Part shown: piece by piece, positions 25,608-37,124 of the stretch
Layout of the letters: every line of letters begins with the position of its first letter
Numbering within the stretch: the first letter of the stretch is position 1
DNA from: Rhinopithecus roxellana
Taxonomy: Eukaryota > Chordata > Mammalia > Primates > Cercopithecidae
Direction: 5' to 3'
Length of the DNA: 64,000 nt
Assembly (NCBI RefSeq): GCF_007565055.1
Contig: NW_022141553.1
Location: forward strand, 62,001 to 126,000
Translations under genes and position numbers: made by a program
The notes under the pieces: model-generated
What the model saw: only the letters and a program-made list of their open reading frames with translations
Told to the model about the DNA's origin: nothing
Database searches by the model: none

Positions 25608-28352
25608 AAACTTCTTGGTGATGTGTGAATTCATCTCACAAAATTACACTTATGTTTCGTGGAGCAGTCCATGAACACTGTCTTTGAGGAACCTGAGAAT
25701 TGCTTGTTTGGATTGCATTGAGGTCTAGCTGATAAAGGAAATTTCATCCGTTCCAAACGATAAAGAAGTTTATGAGAAACTTCTTCCTGGTCTGTGAGTT
25801 CATCTCACAGACTTATAACTTAGACTTCAGGAAGCAGTTTGCTAACACTCTTATCGTGGAATCTGGAAAGTGATATATGGGACCCCATAGGGGCCCATGG
25901 TGAAAAAGGAAATATTCTCTCATAATAACTAGAGAGAAGCCTTATGAGAGATTGCTTTCTGATGTGTGACTTCATCACACAGATTTCCACCCTTCCCTTC
26001 TTGGAACAGTTTGCTATCACTGTTGTCGTGGATTCTGCAAAGGAATATTGGGGAGCTCATTGAGATCTATGGTGAAAAAGGAAACATCCTCAGATCAAAA
26101 CTGGAAAGAAGCCTTCTGAAAAAGGGCATTGCCATGAGTGAATACAACTCACAGACTTTCACGTTTCTCTTCAGTGATCAGTTTGCTAACTCAGTTTTCT
26201 GGAAATCTGCAATGGGATATCTCTTATCACAATGAAGATTACGGTGACAAAGTAAATATCCTCAGATGAAAACGAGAAACAAGCATTCTTATAAACTTCT
26301 TGGTGATGTGTGAATTCATCTCACAAAGTTACACATATGTTTCGTGGAGCAGTCCGTTAACACTGTCTTTGAGGAACCTGAGAAGGGCTTCCTTTTATCA
26401 CTTTGAGGCCTACGCTGATAAAGGAAATTTCATCCGTTCAAAACGTGAAAGAAGCTTTCTGAGAAACTTCTTTCGGCTCTGTGAGTTCATGTCGCAGACT
26501 TCTAAATTAGACTTCATTAAGCAGTTTGCGAACACTCTTATCGTGGAATCTAGAAAGTGATATATGGGAGCCCATTGGGGCCCATGGTGAAAAAGGAAAT
26601 AATCTCACATAATAACTAGAGAGACGCTTTCTGAGAGATTGCTTTCTTATGTGTGACTTCATCACACAGAGTTCACCCTTCCCTTCTTGGAACAGTTTGC
26701 TAACACTGTTGTTGTGGATACTGCAAAGTTATTTTTGGGAGCTCATTGAGGGCTATGGTGAAAAAGGAAATATACTCAGATAATAACTAAAGAGAAGCTT
26801 TCGGAGAAACTGCGTTGCCATGAGTGAATGCAACTCACCGAGTTACACGTTTTTTTTTAGTGATCAGTTTGCTAACTAAGTTTTCTGGAAATCTGCAATT
26901 AGATACTTCATGGCGCAATGAAACTTACTCTGACAAAGGAAATATCCTCAGATGAAAACCAGAAGGAAGCTTTCTTAGAAACTTCTTGGTGATGTGTGAA
27001 TTCATCTCACAAAGTTACACTTATGTTTCATGGAGCAGTCCCTTAACACCGTCTTTGGGGAACCTGAGAAGGGCTTCTTGGATCGCATTGAGGCCTACGC
27101 TGATAAAGGAAATTTCATCCGTTGAAAACGAGAAAGAAGCTTTCTGAGAAACTGCTTTCTGATCTGTGAGTTCATCTCACAGGCTTATAACACAGGCTTC
27201 AGGAAGCAGATTGTTAACACCCTTTTCGTGGAAACTGGAAAGTGATATTTGGGAGCCCATAGGGGCCCATGGTGAAAAAGAAAATATCCTCACATAAAAA
27301 CTAGAGAGAAGCTTTCTGAGAGATTGCTTTCTGATGTGTGACTTCATCACACACAGTTCCACACTTCCCTTCTTTTAACAGTTTGCTAACACTGTTTTCG
27401 TGGATTCTGCAGAAGTATATTTGGGAGCTCATTGAGGGCTACGGTTAAAAAAGGAAATATACTTACATAGCAGCAAAAGAGAACCTTTCTGAGAAACTGC
27501 GTTGCCATGTGTGAATGCAACTCACAGAGTTACACATTTCTCTTCAGTGATCAGTTTGTTAACACAGTTTTCTGGAAATCTGCAATTAGATACTTCATGG
27601 CGCAATGAAACTTACGGTGACAAAGGAAATATCCTCAGATGAAAACTAGAAAGAAGCTTTCTTAGATACATCTTGGTGATGTGTGAATCCATCTCACAGA
27701 GTTACACTTATGTTTCGTGGAGCAGTCCATTAACACTGTCTTTGAGGGACCTAAGAAGGGCTTCCTTGGATCGCTTAGAGGACTACGCTGATAAAGGATA
27801 TTTCATCCGTTCAAAACGTGTAAAATGATTTCTGAGAAAGTTCTTTCTGATCTGTGAGTTCATCTCACAGACTCATGACTTAGACTTCAGGAAGCAGTTT
27901 GCTAACAATCTTTTCGTGGACTCTGGAAAGTGATATTTGGGAGCCCATAGGTGCCCATGGTGAAAAAGGAAATATACTCACATAATAACTAGAGACAAGC
28001 TTTGTGAGAGATTGCTTTCTGATGTGAGACTTCATCATACAGAGTTCCACCCTTCCCTTCTTGGAACAGTTGGCTGACACTGTTGTCATGGATTTTGCAA
28101 AGGAATATTTGGGAGCTCATTGAGGGCAATGGTGAAAAAGGATATACACTCACATAATAATTAAAGAGAAGCTTTTTGAGAAACTGCGTTGCCATGTGTG
28201 AATGCAACTCACAGAGTTACACGTTTCTCTTCAGTGATCTGTTTGCGAACATAGTTTTCTGGAAATCTGCCTCGGGATATTTCTTAGCGCAATGAAACTT
28301 ACGGTGTCAAAGGAAATATCCTCAGATGAAAACTAGAAAGAATCTTTCATAG

Positions 28353-28514
28353 AAAGTTCTTGGTGATGTGTGAATTCATCTCACAGAGTTACACTTATGT
28401 TTCGTGGAGCAGTCCATTAACACTGTCTTTAAGGAACCTGAGAAGGGCTTCTTTGGATTGCATTGAGGCCTCCGCTTATATCCTCAGATAATAACTAGAG
28501 AGAATCTTTCTGAG
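28353..28514 (+). repeat. m1/m2 deletion hybrid monomer (162 bp)
   Basis: m1 sequence reads normally to 'gaggcctccgctt' near 28477 and then continues as the end of an m2, 'atatcctcagataataac', before m3 starts at 28515. About 182 bp are missing, that is one monomer plus ~10 bp. The joint falls in the A-box region that m1 and m2 share. This tetramer therefore has three monomers. Confidence 0.75.
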
Positions 28515-28845
28515 AGATTGCTCTCTGATGTGTGACTTTTTCACACAGACTTCCACCCTTCCCTTCTTGCAACAGTTTGCTAACACTGTTGTCATATATT
28601 CTGCAGAGGTATATTTGGGAGCTCATTGAGGGCTGTGGTGAAAAAGGAAATATCCTCAGATCGAAACTGGAAAGAAGCCTTCTGAGAAACTGCTTGCCAT
28701 GTGTGAATGCAAGCCACAGAGTTACACTTTTCTCTTCAGTGATCAGTTTGTTAACACAGTTTTCTGGAAATCTGCAATTAGATACTTCATAGCACAATGA
28801 ACCTTACGGTGACAAAGGAAATATCCGCAGATGAAAACAAGAAAG
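28515..28845 (+). repeat. Alpha-satellite m3 and m4, left flank of full-length L1
   Basis: An m3 starts at 28515 and an m4 at 28687. The m4 is split near its end by the L1. Its last bases 'gaaaacaagaaag' (28833-28845) form the left target-site duplication, and the remainder of the m4 continues at 35018. Confidence 0.88.
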
Positions 28846-29853
28846 GGAGCAGCTCCAGTCTCCAACCCCCAGCGCGAGCGACACAGAAGACTAGTGATTT
28901 CTGCATTTTCAACTGAGGTACTGGGGTCATCTCATTAGGGAGTGCCGGACAATCGGTGCTGGTCAGCTGCTGCAGCCTGACCAGCGAGAGCTGAAGCAGG
29001 GCGAGGCATCGCCTCACCTGGAAGCGCAAGGGGGAAGGGAATCCGTTTTCCTAGCCAGGGGAACTGAGACACACAACACCTGGAAAATCGGGTAACTCCC
29101 ACCCCAATACTGCGCTGTAAGCATACAGGCACACCAGGAGAATATATCCCACACCTGGCCGGGAGGGTCCCACGCCCACGAAGCCTCCCTCACTGCTAAC
29201 ACAGCAGTCTGCCGCGATCTATCCGCAAGGCAGCAGCGAGGCTGGGGGAGGGGCGCCCGCCATTGCTGAGGCTTAAGTAGGTAAACAAAGCCGCTGGGAA
29301 GCTCGAACTGGGGGGAGTTCACAGCAGCTCAAGGAAGCCTGCCTGTCTCTGTAGTCTCCACCTCTGGGGACAGTGCACAGCTGAAGACCAACAGGGGAAG
29401 TAGCGGGAGCCGGTGCAGACGCGAACGACTCTGTCTGACAGCTTTGGGGAGAGCCGTGGATCTCCCAACGTGGAGGTTGAGATCTGAGAACGGACAGACT
29501 GCCTGCTCAGGTGTGTCCCTGACCCCTGAGTAGCCTCGCTGGGAGAAATCCCCCACTAGGGGCAGTCTGACACCCCACACCTCACAGGGTGGAGTACACC
29601 CCTGAGAGGAAACTTCCAAAGGAAGAATCAGACAGGTACACTCGCTGTTCAGCAATATTCTATCTTCGGCAAACTCTGCTGCTGATACCCAGGCAAACAG
29701 GGTCTGGAGTGGACCTCAAGCAATCTCCAACAGACCAACAGACAGTCCTTCTGACTGTCAGAAGGAAAACTATCAAACAGGAAGGACACCTATACCAAAA
29801 CCCCATCAGTACGTCACCACCATCAAAGACCAGAGACAGATAAAACCACAAAG
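28846..29853 (+). promoter_or_regulatory. L1 5' UTR / internal promoter region
   Basis: About 1.0 kb of G+C-rich sequence, in sharp contrast to the AT-rich satellite on its left, with several CpGs and the L1 segment 'gctgggggaggggcgccc' near 29240-29257. By family knowledge this region holds the pol II internal promoter. The extreme 5' end appears slightly truncated, so the YY1 site that directs start-site choice in L1PA elements is not visible. No host gene is seen; the open frames on the reverse strand here are not supported by anything I recognise. Confidence 0.8.
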
Positions 29854-30870
29854 ATGGGGAAGAAGCAGGGCAGAAAAGCTGGAAATTCAAAAAATAAGAG
29901 CGCATCTCCCCCTGCAAAGGAGCGCAGCCCATCGCCAGCAACGGATCAAAGCTGGTCAGAGAATGACTTGGATGAGAGGAGAGAAGAAGGCTTCAGTCCA
30001 TCAAACTTATCAGAGCTACAGGAGGAATTACGTACCCAGCGCAAAGAAACTAAACATCTTGAAAAAAGAGTGGAAGAATTGACAGCTAGACTAATTAATG
30101 CAGAGAAGATTATAAACGAAATGACAGAGATGAAAACCATGACACGAGAAATACGTGACAAATGCACAAGCTTCAGTAACCGACAAGATCAACTGGAAGA
30201 AAGAGTATCAGCGATTGAAGATCAAATGAATGAAATGAAGCGAGAAGAGAAACCAAAAGAAAAAAGAAGAAAAAGAAATGAGCAAAGCCTGCAAGAAGTA
30301 TGGGATTACGTAAAAAGACCAAATCTACGTCTGATTGGGGTGCCTGAAAGTGAGGGGGAAAATGGAACCAAGTTGGAAAACACTCTTCAGGAAATCATCC
30401 AGGAGAACTTCCCCAACCTAGTAGGGCAGGCCAACATTCAAATTCAGGAAATACAGAGAACGCCACAAAGATACTCCTCCAGAAGAGCAACTCCAAGACA
30501 CATAATTGCCAGATTCACCAAAGTTGAAATGAAGGAAAAAATCTTAAGGGCAGCCAGAGAGAAAGGTCGGGTTACCCCCAAAGGGAAGCCCATCAGACTA
30601 ACAGCAGATCTCTCGGCAGAAACTCTACAAGCCAGAAGAGAGTGGGGGCCAATATTCAACGTTCTTAAAGAAAAGAATTTTAAACCCAGAATTTCATATC
30701 CAGCCTAACTAAGTTTCATCAGTGAAGGAGAAATAAAATCCTTTACAGATAAGCAAATGCTTAGAGATTTTGTCACCACCAGGCCTGTCTTACAAGAGAC
30801 CCTGAAGGAAGCCCTAAACATGGAAAGGAACAACCGGTATCAGCCATCGCAAAAACATGCCAAAATGTAA
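29854..30870 (+). pseudogene. ORF1: L1 ORF1 (ORF1p RNA-binding protein), premature stop
   Basis: The frame from ATG 29854 to TAA 30868-30870 has 338 sense codons, exactly the usual ORF1p length. It is interrupted by a TAA at codon 285 (30706-30708), where the family has a lysine codon in 'cca gcc aaa cta'. ORF1p is the trimeric nucleic-acid chaperone that coats L1 RNA in the cytoplasmic RNP. The remaining 284 residues keep a charged, low-complexity N-terminus (about residues 1-50), a heptad-rich coiled coil (about 50-150) and the RRM region starting near 'YVKRPNLRLIGVPE' (from residue ~151). The stop removes about 54 residues of the C-terminal domain needed for RNA binding, so the product is predicted to be inactive. 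No frameshift is visible otherwise. The single point lesion suggests limited age. Confidence 0.93.
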
Positions 30871-30933
30871 AGACCATCGAGGCTAGGAAGAAACTGCATC
30901 AACTAACGAGCAAAATAACCAGTTAATATCATA

Positions 30934-33900
30934 ATGGCAGGATCAAGTTCACACATAACAATATTAACCTTAAATGTTAATGGACTAAATGCTCCAATTA
31001 AAAGACACAGACTGGCAAAATGGATCAAGAGTCAAGACCCATCAGTCTGCTGTATTCAGGAGACCCATCTCACATGCAGAGACATACATAGGCTCAAAAT
31101 AAAGGGATGGAGGAAGATCTACCAAGCAAATGGAGAACAAAAAAGGCAGGGGTTGCAATCCTTGTCTCTGATAAAACAGACTTTAAACCATCAAAGATCA
31201 AAAGAGACAAAGAAGGCCATTACATAATGGTAAAGGGATCAATTCAACAGGAAGAGCTAACTCTCCTAAATATATATGCACCCAATACAGGAGCACCCAG
31301 ATTCATAAAGCAAGTCCTTAGAGACTTACAAAGAGACTTAGACTCCCATACAATAATAATGGGAGACTTTAACACTCCGCTGTCAACATTAGACAGATCA
31401 ACGAGACAGAAAGTTAACAAGGATATCCAGGAATTGAACTCATCTCTGCACCAAGCGGACCTAATAGACATCTATAGAACTCTCCACCCCAAATCAACAG
31501 AATATACATTCTTCTCAGCACCACATCGCACTTATTCCAAAATTGACCACATAATTGGAAGTAAAGCACTCCTCAGCAAATGTAAAAGAACAGAAATTAT
31601 AACAAACTGTCTCTCAGACCACAGTGCAATCAAACTAGAACTCAGGACTAAGAAACTCAATCAAAACCGCTCAACTACATGGAAACTGAACAACCTGCTC
31701 CTGAATGACTACTGGGTACATAACGAAATGAAAGCGGAAATAAAGATGTTCTTTGAAACCAATGAGAACAAAGATACAACATACCAGAATCTCTGGGACA
31801 CATTTAAAGCAGTGTGTAGAGGGAAATTTATAGCACTAAATGCCCACAAGAGAAAGCAGGAAAGATCTAAAATTGACACTCTAACATCACAATTAAAAGA
31901 ACTAGAGAGGCAAGAGCAATCACATTCAAAAGCTAGCAGAAGGCAAGAAATAACTAAGATCAGAGCCGATCTGAAGGAGATAGAGACACAAAAAACCCTC
32001 CAAAAAATCAATGAATCCAGGAGTTGGTTTTTTGAAAAGATCAACAAAATTGACAAACCGCTAGGAAGGCTAATAAAGAAGGAAAGAGAGAGGAATCAAA
32101 TAGATGCAATAAAAAATGATAAAGGGGATATCACCACTGACCCCACAGAAATACAAACTACCATCAGAGAATACTATAAACGCCTCTACGCAAACCAACT
32201 AGAAAATCTAGAAGAAATGGATAATTTCCTGGACACTTACACTCTCCCAAGGCTAAACCAGGAAGAAGTTGAATCCCTGAATAGACCAATAGCAGGCTCT
32301 GAAATTGAGGCAACAATTAATAGCCTACCCACCAAAAAAAGTCCAGGACCAGATGGATTCACAGCTGAATTCTACCAGAGGTACAAGGAGGAGCTGGTAC
32401 CATTCCTTCTGAAACTATTCCAATCAATAGAAAAAGAGGGAATCCTCCCTAACTCATTTTATGAGGCCAACATCATCCTGATACCAAAGCCTGGCAGAGA
32501 CACAACAAAAAAAGAGAATTTTAGACCAATGTTCCTGATGGACATTGATGCAAAAATTCTCAATAAAATACTGGCAAACCGGATTCAGCAGCACATCAAA
32601 AAGCTTATCCACCATGATCAAGTGGGCTTCATCCCTGGGATGCAAGGCTGGTTCAACATTCGCAAATCAATAAACGTAATCCAGCATATAAACAGAACCA
32701 AAGACAAGAACCACATGATTGTCTCAATAGATGCAGAAAAGGCTTTTGACAAAATTCAACAGCCCTTCATGCTAAAAACGCTCAATAAATTCGGTATTGA
32801 TGGAACGTACCTCAAAATAATAAGAGCTATTTATGACAAACCCACAGCTAATATCATACTGAATGGGCAACAACTGGAAAAATTCCCTTTGAAAACTGGC
32901 ACAAGACAGGGATGCCCTCTCTCACCACTCCTATTCAACATAGTGTTGGAAGTTCTGGCTAGGGCAATCAGGCAAGAGAAAGAAATCAAGGGTATCCAGT
33001 TAGGAAAAGAAGAAGTCAAAATGTCCCTGTTTGCAGATGACATGATTGTATATTTAGAAAACCCCATCGTCTCAGCCCAAAATCTCCTTAAGCTGATAAG
33101 CAACTTCAGCAAAGTCTCAGGATACAAAATTAATGTGCAAAAATCACAAGCATTCTTATACACCAGTAACAGACAAGCAGAGAGCCAAATCAGGAATGAA
33201 CTTCCATTCACAATTGCTTCGAAGAGAATAAAATACCTAGGAATCCAGCTTACAAGGGATGTCAAGGACCTCTTCAAGGAGAACTACAAACCACGTCTCA
33301 GTGAAATCAAAGAGGACACAAACAAATGGAAGAACATACCATGCTCATGGATAGGAAGAATCAATATCGTGAAAATGGCCATACTCCCCAAGGTTATTTA
33401 TAGATTCGATGCCATCCCCATCAAGCTACCAATGAGTTTCTTCACAGAATTGGAAAAAACTGCTTTAAAGTTCATATGGAACCAAAAAAGAGCCCGCATT
33501 GCCAAGACAATCCTAAGTCAAAAGGACAAAGCTGGAGGCGTCACGCTACCTGACTTCAAACTATACTACAAGGCTACAGTAACCAAAACAGCATGGTACT
33601 GGTACCAAAACAGAGATATAGACCAATGGAACAGAACAGAGTCCTCAGAAATAATACCGCACATCTACAGCCATCTGATCTTTGACAAACCTGAGAGAAA
33701 CAAGAAATGGGGAAAGGATTCCCTATTTAATAAATGGTGCTGGGAAAATTGGCTAGCCATAAGTAGAAAGCTGAAACTGGATCCTTTCCTTACCCCTTAT
33801 ACGAAGATTAATTCAAGATGGATTAGAGACTTAAATGTTAGGCCTAATACCATAAAAACCCTAGGAGAAAATCTAGGTAGTACCATTCAGGACATAGGCA

Positions 33901-34761
33901 TGGGCAAGGACTCCATGTCTAAAACACCAAAAGCAACGGCAGCAAAAGCAAAAATTGACAAATGGGATCTAATTAAACTAAAGAGCTTTTGCACAGCAAA
34001 AGAAACTACCATCAGAGTGAACAGGCAACCTACAGAATGGGAGAAAATTTTTGCAACCTACTCATCTGACAAAGGGCTAATATCCAGAATCGACAAAGAA
34101 CTCAAACAAATATACGAGAAAAAAACAAACAACCCCATCAAAAAGTGGGGAAAGGATATGAACAGACATTTCTCAAAAGAAGGTATTCATACAGCCAACA
34201 GACACATGAAAAAATGCTCATCGTCACTCGCCATCAGAGAAATGCAAATCAAAACCACAATGAGATACCATCTCACACCAGTTAGAATGGCAATCATTAA
34301 GAAGTCAGGAAACAACAGGTGTTGGACACGATGTGGAGAAGTAGGAACACTTTTACACTGTTGGTGGGATTGTAAACTAGTTCAACCATTATGGAAAACA
34401 GTATGGCAATTCCTCAAGGATCTAGAACTAGATGTACCATAAGACCCAGCCATCCCACTACTGGGTATATACCCAAAGGATTATAAATTATTCTACTACA
34501 AAGACACATGTACACGTATGTTTATTGTGGCACTGTTCACAATAGCAAAGACTTGGAATCAACCCAAATGTCCATCTGTGACAGACTGGATTAAGAAAAT
34601 GTGGCACATATACACCATGGAATACTATGCAGCCACTAAAAAAAGATGAGTTTGCGTCCTTTGTAGGGACATGGATGCAGCTGGAAACCATCATTCTTAG
34701 CAAACTGTCACAAGAAGAGAAAACCAAACACCGCATGTTCTCACTCATAGGTGGGAACTGA
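30934..34761 (+). pseudogene. ORF2: L1 ORF2 (endonuclease/reverse transcriptase), three lesions
   Basis: ORF2p nicks DNA and reverse-transcribes L1 RNA at the target. The start ATG at 30934 opens 'MAGSSSHITILTLNVNGLN'. Lesion 1 is a one-base loss in the A-run near 31138-31144, which shifts frame after ~residue 69. Lesion 2 is an in-frame TAA at 34440-34442, where related copies here read a tyrosine codon. Lesion 3 is a one-base insertion near 34636 ('gccactaaa' against 'gccataaa'). Between lesions 1 and 2 about 1,100 codons are open. This stretch includes the endonuclease motif GDFN (31362-31373, D145 by ORF2 numbering) and the SDHS motif. It also includes the RT palm segments 'QGCPLSPLLFN' and FADD (33030-33041, D702/D703), and the C-terminal cysteine region (about 34320-34373). 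The catalytic residues are therefore retained, but no full-length protein can be made from this frame. Confidence 0.93.
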
Positions 34762-34815
34762 ACAATTAGATCACTTGGACTCGGGAAGGGGAACATCACG
34801 CACTGGGGCCTATCA

Positions 34816-34846
34816 TGGGGAGGGGGGAGGGGGGAGGAGGGAGGGA
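34816..34846 (+). other. G-rich tract in L1 3' UTR, potential G-quadruplex
   Basis: A polypurine run of several blocks of three or more G separated by single A residues. This is the known L1 3' UTR G-tract and is a plausible G-quadruplex on the plus strand. Related tracts lie in the four twin-primed copies near 4423-4451, 8561-8585, 50623-50648 and 53727-53754, and their lengths differ between copies. Confidence 0.75.
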
Positions 34847-35017
34847 TTGCATTGGGGAGTTATAAATGATATAAATGATGAATTGATGGGTGCTGACGAG
34901 TTGATGGGTGCAGCACACCAACATGGCATAAGTATACATATGTAACAAACCTGCACGTTATGCACATGTACCCTAGAACTTAAAGTATAATAATAAAAAA
35001 AAAAGAAAACAAGAAAG

Positions 35018-37124
35018 AAGCTTTCTTAGAAACTTCTTGGTGATGTGTGAATTCATCTCAGAGAGTTACATTGATGTTTCGTGGAGCAGTCCATTAACAC
35101 TGTCTTTGAGGTACCTGAGAAGGGCTTCCTTGGATCGCATTGAGGCCTATGCTGATGAAGGAAATTTCATCCGTCCAAAACCTGAAAGAATCTTTCTGAG
35201 AAACTTCTTTCTGATCTGTGAGTTCTTCTCACAGACATATAACTTAGATTTCAGGAAGCAGTTTGCTAAAACTCGTTTCTTGGAATCTGGAAAGTGATAT
35301 TTGGGAGCCCACAGGGGCCCATGGTGAAAAAGGAAATATCCTCACATAATAACTAGAGAGAAGCGTTCTGAGAGATTGCTTTCTGAAGTGTGACTTCATC
35401 ACACAGAGTTCCACCCTTCCCTTCTTGGAACAGTTTGCTAACCTTGTTGTCGTGGATTCTGCAAAGGTATATTTGGGAGCTCATTGAGGGCTATGGTGAA
35501 AAAGGAAATATCCTCACCTAATAACTAAAGAGAAGCTTTCTGAGAAACTGCATTGCCATGAGTGAATGCAACTCACAGAGTTACACGATTCTCTTCAGTG
35601 ATCAGTCTGCTAACTAAGTTTTCTGGAAATCTGCAATGGGATACCTCTTAGCGCAATAAAGCTTACGGTGACAAAGGAAATATCCTCAGATGAAAACTAG
35701 GAAAAAGCTTTCTTAGAAACTTCTTGGTGATGTGTGAATTCATCTCACAGAGTTACACTTATGTTTCGTGGAGCAGTCCATTAACACTGTCTTTGAGGAA
35801 CCTGAGAAGGGCTTCCTTGGATCACATTGAGGCCTACGCTGATAAGGGAAATTTCATCCATTCAAAACGTGAAAGAAGCTTTCTGAGAAACTTCTTTCTG
35901 ATCTGTTAGTTCATCCCACAGACTTATAACTTAGACTTCAGGAAGCACTTTGCTAACACTCTTTTCTTGGAGTCTGGAACGTGATATTTGGTAGCCCATC
36001 GGGGCCCATGGTGAAAAAGGAAATATCCTCACATAATTACAAGAGAGAAGCTTTCTGAGAGATTGCTTACTGAAGTGTGACTTCATCACACAGAGTTCCA
36101 CACATCCCTTCTTGGAACAGTTTGCTAACACTGTTGTAGAGGATTCTGCAAAGGTGTATTGTATATTTGGGAGCTCATTGAGGGCTACGGTGAAAAAGGA
36201 AATATCCTCACATAGTAACTAAAGAGAAGCTTTTGAGAAACTGCATTGCCATGTGTGAATGCACCTCACAGAGTTACACGTTTCTCTTCAGTGATCAGTC
36301 TCTTAACACAGTTTTCTGGTAATCTGCAAATAGATACTTCATAGTGCAATGAACCTTACGGTGACAAAGGAAATATCCACAGATCAAAACTAGAAAGAAG
36401 CTTTCTTAGAAAATTCTTGGTGATGTGTGAATTCATCTCACAGAGTTACACTTATGTTTCGTGGAGCAGTCCATTAACACTGTCTTTGAGGAACCTGAGA
36501 AGGGCTTCCTTGGATCGCACTGAGGCCTACGCTGATAAAGGAAGTTTCATCCGTTCAAAACGTGAAAGAAGCTTTCTGAGAAACTTGTTTCTGATCTGTT
36601 AGTTCATCCCACAGACTTATAACTTAGACTTCAGGAAGCACATTGCTAACACTCTTGTCTTGGAATCTGGAACGTGATATTTGGGAGCCCATGGGGGCCC
36701 ATGGTGAAAAAGGAAATAACCTCACATAATTACTAGAGAAAGCTTTCTGAGAGATTGCTTTCTGAAATGTGACTTCATCACACAGAGTTCCACACATCCC
36801 TTCTTGGAACAGTTTGCTAACACTGTTGTAGAGGATTCTGCAAAGGTGTATTGTATATTTGGGAGCTCATTGAGGGCTACGGTGAAAAAGGAAATATCCT
36901 CACATAATAACAAAAGAGAAGGTTTCTGAGAAACTGCATTGCCGTGTGTGAATGCACCTCACAGAGTTACACGTTTCTCTTCAGTGATCAGTCTGTTAAC
37001 ACAGTTTTCTGGGAATCTGCAAATAGATACTTCATAGTGCAATGAACCTTACGGTGACAAAGGAAATATCCACAGATCAAAACTAGAAAGAAGCTTTCTT
37101 AGAAACTTCTTGGTGATGTGTGAA
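35018..37124 (+). repeat. Alpha-satellite right of L1, with a tandem tetramer pair
   Basis: m1 motifs near 35043, 35730 and 36423. The tetramers from about 35724 and 36417 are a close pair at a 693-bp offset. Both carry an extra 8-bp 'tgtattgt' in m3 ('ggtgtattgtatatttggg', near 36151 and 36845), 'tgatctgttagttcatccc' in m2, and 'aatctgcaaatagatac' in m4. The insertion explains the longer period. No gene. Confidence 0.88.

Larger units (their letters stand above)
18591..28352 (+). repeat. Longest uninterrupted alpha-satellite tetramer array
   Basis: Fourteen consecutive tetramers with m1 motifs near 18776, 19448, 20135, 20822, 21510, 22194, 22880, 23563, 24248, 24934, 25621, 26306, 26989 and 27680. 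The first interval is 672 bp because of a ~14-bp loss near 19260 at an m3/m4 boundary. Neighbouring tetramers differ at many scattered sites, so this stretch looks older and less homogenised than the right end of the window. No gene, RNA gene or other insertion is seen. Confidence 0.93.
28846..35004 (+). mobile_element. Near full-length LINE-1, L1PA-type
   Basis: A 6.16-kb L1 with 5' UTR (28846-29853), ORF1 (29854-30870), a 63-bp inter-ORF spacer, ORF2 (30934-34761), 3' UTR with G-rich tract, and an A-rich tail. It is flanked by a perfect 13-bp target-site duplication 'gaaaacaagaaag' (28833-28845 and 35005-35017), so it is an ordinary target-primed insertion into an m4 monomer. The 5' end begins at 'ggagcagctccagtc'. 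Relative to the L1PA 5' end as I know it, the first few dozen bases, with the YY1-type 'caagatggcc' site, are missing. The 3' UTR variants ('gctgacgagttgatgggtg', 'cacgttatgcacatg') resemble L1s of Old World monkeys. Four small coding lesions make it non-autonomous. Confidence 0.96.

Noticed and set aside
28787..29941. Reverse-strand open frames in the L1 5' UTR, including a possible primate ORF0
   Set aside because: The region is GC-rich and gives chance open frames. I could not match any of them with confidence to ORF0.
36845..36865. The 'tgtattgt' extra bases as a small mobile-element footprint
   Set aside because: There is no target duplication or element end; slippage of 'gtatatt' explains it.
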